This document shows positions 61,033 to 64,000 of a stretch of DNA of 64,000 bases, piece by piece. The first letter of the stretch is position 1, and the number at the start of each line of letters is the position of its first letter. A program made the position numbers and the translations under genes. The stretch is from the NCBI GenBank assembly GCA_910575005.1, contig CAJTCL010000021.1, positions 1-64,000 of the forward strand. Reading direction: 5' to 3'. This stretch comes from Lachnospiraceae bacterium (GTDB taxonomy: Bacteria; Bacillota; Clostridia; Lachnospirales; Lachnospiraceae). Below the pieces are notes generated by a model, which was not told where the DNA came from, did no database searches, and saw nothing but the letters and a program-made list of their open reading frames with translations.

Positions 61033-61794
61033 TCACATTGCCGCTGAAAGGCTTAAAATCTCAGGCTCTCCAGATGTCACTAAAATTGTATTTTCGTAAT
61101 GAGCAGATAAGGAATGATCCTGCGTCACAACGGTCCAATCATCCTCCTGCCATTCTACATCAAAACGCCCTGCATTAATCATGGGTTCAATTGCTAATGT
61201 CATGCCCGCTTTCAGGCGCACGCCCCTGCTCTTCTGAGCAAAATTGGGGATTTGAGGATCTTCGTGAAGATTGGTTCCGATACCATGCCCCACCAGGTCA
61301 CGCACAACACCATAACCAAAACTCTCCGCATATGCACTGATTGCATTGGAAATCTGATGCAGATGGTTTCCTTCCTTGGCATATTTGATACCTTCAAAGA
61401 AACTCTGCCGTGTTCTCTCCATCAACAATTCTGCCTCTTTGGAGACCTCACCAATTCCATGTGTCCGCGCTGCATCGGAATGATATCCTTTATAAATCAC
61501 ACCAATGTCAAGACTTACAATATCACCTTCCTTAAGATGACGCTTCTTAGTTGGAATGCCATGAACCACCTCATCATTGACCGATACACAGACTGAAGCC
61601 GGATAACCATTGTAATTTTTAAAAGAAGGAATACATCCATAACTGCGGATAATTTCTTCTCCAAGGCGGTCAATATCCAATGTAGACATTCCCTCTCTCA
61701 GCTCTTTCTTAAGATTATCATGAACCTTTGCCAGGATTTTTCCTGCTGCCCTCATTAACTCAATCTCTCTGGCAGATTTAATTGATACTGACAT
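61033..61794 (-). CDS. map: methionine aminopeptidase type I
   Basis: A protein of 253 residues with the five metal ligands in GDIVSLDIGVIYKGYHSDAA (two Asp), VGHGIGTNLHEDPQIPNF (His), MTLAIEPMINAG (Glu) and the final ENTILVT Glu. It removes the initiator methionine cotranslationally. It starts four bases after the adk stop. Confidence 0.97.
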   Translation of the reverse strand: MSVSIKSAREIELMRAAGKILAKVHDNLKKELREGMSTLDIDRLGEEIIRSYGCIPSFKNYNGYPASVCVSVNDEVVHGIPTKKRHLKEGDIVSLDIGVIYKGYHSDAARTHGIGEVSKEAELLMERTRQSFFEGIKYAKEGNHLHQISNAISAYAESFGYGVVRDLVGHGIGTNLHEDPQIPNFAQKSRGVRLKAGMTLAIEPMINAGRFDVEWQEDDWTVVTQDHSLSAHYENTILVTSGEPEILSLSAAM

Positions 61795-61797
61795 ATA

Positions 61798-62442
61798 TTA
61801 CGCTCCTAAAATTTCCACAATGGCATTAAATACCTGTTCCATTGGCTGTGTTCCATCTACAGTCTTTAAAATATCCTGTTTCTTGTAGTAATCAATCAAC
61901 GGCTGTGTCTGAGCATGATATACTTCCAGACGCTTCTTAACAGTCTCTGGCTGGTCATCATCTCTAAGTACTACCTGATTGCCACAGCGGTCACATACAC
62001 CCTCTACTTTTGTAGGAATTGAAACAATATGATAAGTTGCACCACAGTTTAAGCAGGCACGTCTGCCGGACATACGGTTGATGATATTATCATCAGGCAC
62101 ATCCACATCAATTGCATAATCCATCTTTTGGCCAATCTTACTAAGTGCTGCATCCAATGCCTCTGCCTGAGGAATTGTCCTTGGAAATCCATCCAATACA
62201 AATCCATTCTTGCAGTCTTCCTGGCTAATACGATCCATAACCAGATCACATGTCAGCTCATCTGGAACCAAAAGTCCCTGATCCATATACTCTTTTGCTT
62301 TCTTGCCCAGTTCTGTTCCCTCTTTCAAATTCGCGCGGAAAATATCGCCGGTAGAAATATGGGGAATGGAATACTTATCTGCAATTTGCTTAGCCTGTGT
62401 TCCTTTTCCTGCTCCGGGTGCCCCCAACATAATGATTTTCAT
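61798..62442 (-). CDS. adk: adenylate kinase
   Basis: A protein of 214 residues starting at ATG 62442, eight bases after [25 protein letters not shown] is the P-loop, [17 protein letters not shown] the NMP-binding part, and [20 protein letters not shown] with CDRCGNQVV the zinc-binding lid of Gram-positive long-form kinases. It interconverts AMP, ADP and ATP. The 166-base gap to secY shows no gene. Confidence 0.97.
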   Translation of the reverse strand: MKIIMLGAPGAGKGTQAKQIADKYSIPHISTGDIFRANLKEGTELGKKAKEYMDQGLLVPDELTCDLVMDRISQEDCKNGFVLDGFPRTIPQAEALDAALSKIGQKMDYAIDVDVPDDNIINRMSGRRACLNCGATYHIVSIPTKVEGVCDRCGNQVVLRDDDQPETVKKRLEVYHAQTQPLIDYYKKQDILKTVDGTQPMEQVFNAIVEILGA

Positions 62443-62608
62443 AACTAATTCCTCCATTCTTATATTTTATTTTGCAGCAAATAGCTATAAGCATATTTGC
62501 ATTGATACACTCCCATAAATGATTTAAGTGCGCCATAAGAGATGCCCTGCGGCACCTCCCAGGCACACATTGAATACTGTTCATTCCCCTATACTTGGAA
62601 AAATGGAT

Positions 62609-63928
62609 TTAATCATTCAAAAATCCTTTATAATAACGTACCAGCATCTGAGATTCGATCTGCTTCAAGGTTTCAATGACAACACCTACAATAATGATAA
62701 TAGAAGTTCCACCGAAAGATACATTTGCCTTGAATATTCCATTAAAGAAAATCGGGATTACTGCGACAATTGTCAGGCCCACAGCCCCAATAAACACAAT
62801 ATAATTTAAGATCTTTGTCAGATAATCACTGGTGGGCTTTCCAGGTCTGATACCTGGGATAAATCCACCCTGGCGTTTCATATTATTTGCAATTTCCAAT
62901 GGATTGAAAGTAATAGATGTATAGAAATATGCAAATGCAATCACTAATACAATATATACTACCAAACCGATACTATAGATTGGCTGTTCAGGATTGCACC
63001 AGTAAGACTGGGACAAACCATGAAGAATTTTACTGCCAATTCCATTGCCGTTTCCTTTTCCCATAATAGCCGCAATCACTACTGGGAACTGCATAATAGA
63101 CTGTGCAAAAATAATTGGGATCACACCAGCCGTATTTACTTTCAGAGGGATATGGGAAGACTGTCCGCCTACCTGTTTGCGCCCCTGAATTTTCTTACTA
63201 TACTGTACCGGAATTCTGCGCTCCCCATCCTGAAGGATAATGACAAAGACTACTGTTACCAAAATAACTGCAAGAATTACAAGAGCTGCAATAATCGCAT
63301 TTCCTACATTTGATGCATTCTGGATAAACTGTGTATAAAGTGTCATTAAGTCTTCTGGAATACGAGAAATAATATTGATTACCAATACGATAGAAATACC
63401 ATTTCCCACACCTTTTTCTGTGATGCGCTCACCGATCCACATCAAAACTGCAGAACCTGCTGTCAAGCTTGTCACCATCATAATAACATGCAGGGCATCA
63501 AATTTATCCAGGTAATTACTACGTCCAAAACCAATTGCCATTGCTGTGGACTGAACTAAAGCGAGGACAATTGTCACATAACGTGTAATCTCTGCAATCT
63601 TCTTCCTTCCGTCTTCTCCATCTTTCTGCATTTCCTCCAATTTGGGAATAGCAATTGTGAGAAGCTGCATAATGATGGAGGATGTGATATATGGTGTGAT
63701 ATTCAGTGCAAACACTGACATCTCCTCAAAAGAACCACCTGTAATGGCGTTGAAGAAATTCAAGCCATCTGCACCCTGATTTGCAAACCAATCTGCGATT
63801 ACATCACCCTTGACACCAGGAAGAGGCAATTGAGAGCCTATCCTGATGACAATTAACATCAAAAACGTATAAAAAATCCGATTTCTTATATCTTTAATTT
63901 TAAATGCTTTTCGGAGCGTTTCCAGCAT
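62609..63928 (-). CDS. secY: protein translocase subunit SecY
   Basis: A protein of 439 residues with ten transmembrane helices; LPLPGVKGDVIADWF near the N-terminus, FALNITPYITSSIIMQLL (plug and TM2) and KRQGGFIPGIRPGKPTSDYL (cytosolic loop) are signatures of SecY. It forms the Sec channel with SecE and SecG. Its ATG overlaps the rplO stop (TAATG). Confidence 0.98.
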   Translation of the reverse strand: MLETLRKAFKIKDIRNRIFYTFLMLIVIRIGSQLPLPGVKGDVIADWFANQGADGLNFFNAITGGSFEEMSVFALNITPYITSSIIMQLLTIAIPKLEEMQKDGEDGRKKIAEITRYVTIVLALVQSTAMAIGFGRSNYLDKFDALHVIMMVTSLTAGSAVLMWIGERITEKGVGNGISIVLVINIISRIPEDLMTLYTQFIQNASNVGNAIIAALVILAVILVTVVFVIILQDGERRIPVQYSKKIQGRKQVGGQSSHIPLKVNTAGVIPIIFAQSIMQFPVVIAAIMGKGNGNGIGSKILHGLSQSYWCNPEQPIYSIGLVVYIVLVIAFAYFYTSITFNPLEIANNMKRQGGFIPGIRPGKPTSDYLTKILNYIVFIGAVGLTIVAVIPIFFNGIFKANVSFGGTSIIIIVGVVIETLKQIESQMLVRYYKGFLND

Positions 63929-64000
63929 TAGATCACCTCTGCTTTTCCGCCAAGAGCCTCAATCTTTTCCTTTGCACCTGCACTGAAGGCATTTACCTGT
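63928..64000 (-). CDS. rplO: 50S ribosomal protein uL15, C-terminal end
   Basis: Cut by the window edge. The visible end reads QVNAFSAGAKEKIEALGGKA then EVI, the canonical L15 C-terminus. Its TAA shares one base with the secY start. Confidence 0.92.
   Translation of the reverse strand, partial: QVNAFSAGAKEKIEALGGKAEVI

Overview
The right third of the window (about 42.4-64 kb) is chromosome of a low-GC Gram-positive of the Clostridia, most likely a Lachnospiraceae gut anaerobe. The evidence is the spc/alpha ribosomal cluster (rplO, secY, adk, map, KOW protein, infA, rpmJ, rpsM, rpsK, rpsD, rpoA, rplQ), strong AGGAGG ribosome binding sites, and a mobile-gene repertoire (Tn4451/Tn1549-like recombinases, TnpV, TnpW, MobC, Cna-B surface protein) typical of that group. 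The genus cannot be named from this sequence.

Region 1 (1-11.6 kb) is an accessory island of unusual composition. Its genes lie mostly on the minus strand: two paralogous proteins of no recognised family, a DUF262 protein with an acidic repeat tail, a DUF3846-like and a DUF4314-like protein, a RelE/HigB-HigA toxin-antitoxin pair and three unknown small proteins. Two stretches of about 2 kb each (4.4-6.4 kb and 7.6-9.5 kb) hold no genes and are filled with degenerate repeats. The octamer GATACCCC occurs 27 times between 704 and 8761, always on the plus strand, in intergenic DNA and in all three codon phases of the genes. It is often preceded by GGGG so that a small hairpin can form. A separate array of eight 32-34 bp repeats (9849-10112) precedes a divergent D12-like DNA methyltransferase gene. 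This is the part of the window I find hardest to explain with known systems.

Region 2 (about 12.0-42.7 kb) is a composite integrative element inserted in the 3' end of rlmD. The displaced rlmD 3' fragment lies at the left edge next to a large serine recombinase, and the interrupted gene has been resealed at the right edge by an element-borne 3' end. The right part (ParA, ParB, a 1385-residue thioester/Cna-B surface protein and small ICE proteins) looks like one end of a Tn1549-like conjugative element whose transfer genes are absent. Two mobilisable Tn4451-like units lie inside. Unit A (about 15.4-23.6 kb) has a tnpV pseudogene, an ECF sigma/anti-sigma-like pair, MobC, relaxase, ParB, TnpW-like protein and recombinase. 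Unit B (25.9-34.7 kb) has a recombinase, TnpW, relaxase, MobC, sigma-like protein, a MATE transporter with a divergent MocR regulator, and TnpV. Unit B has split an older tnpV gene, and both halves remain at its ends. A PadR regulator/hydrolase/KTR operon lies between the units.

Region 3 (42.7-64 kb) contains rlmD, a YhaM-like exoribonuclease, a membrane-anchored HtrA-like protein that has lost its catalytic residues, mutS2, two OmpR-type two-component systems, a coiled-coil protein of unknown function, and the ribosomal cluster. The cluster carries an extra ECF-type sigma factor gene between infA and rpmJ, and long repeat-filled spacers between rpsM and rpsK and between rpoA and rplQ.
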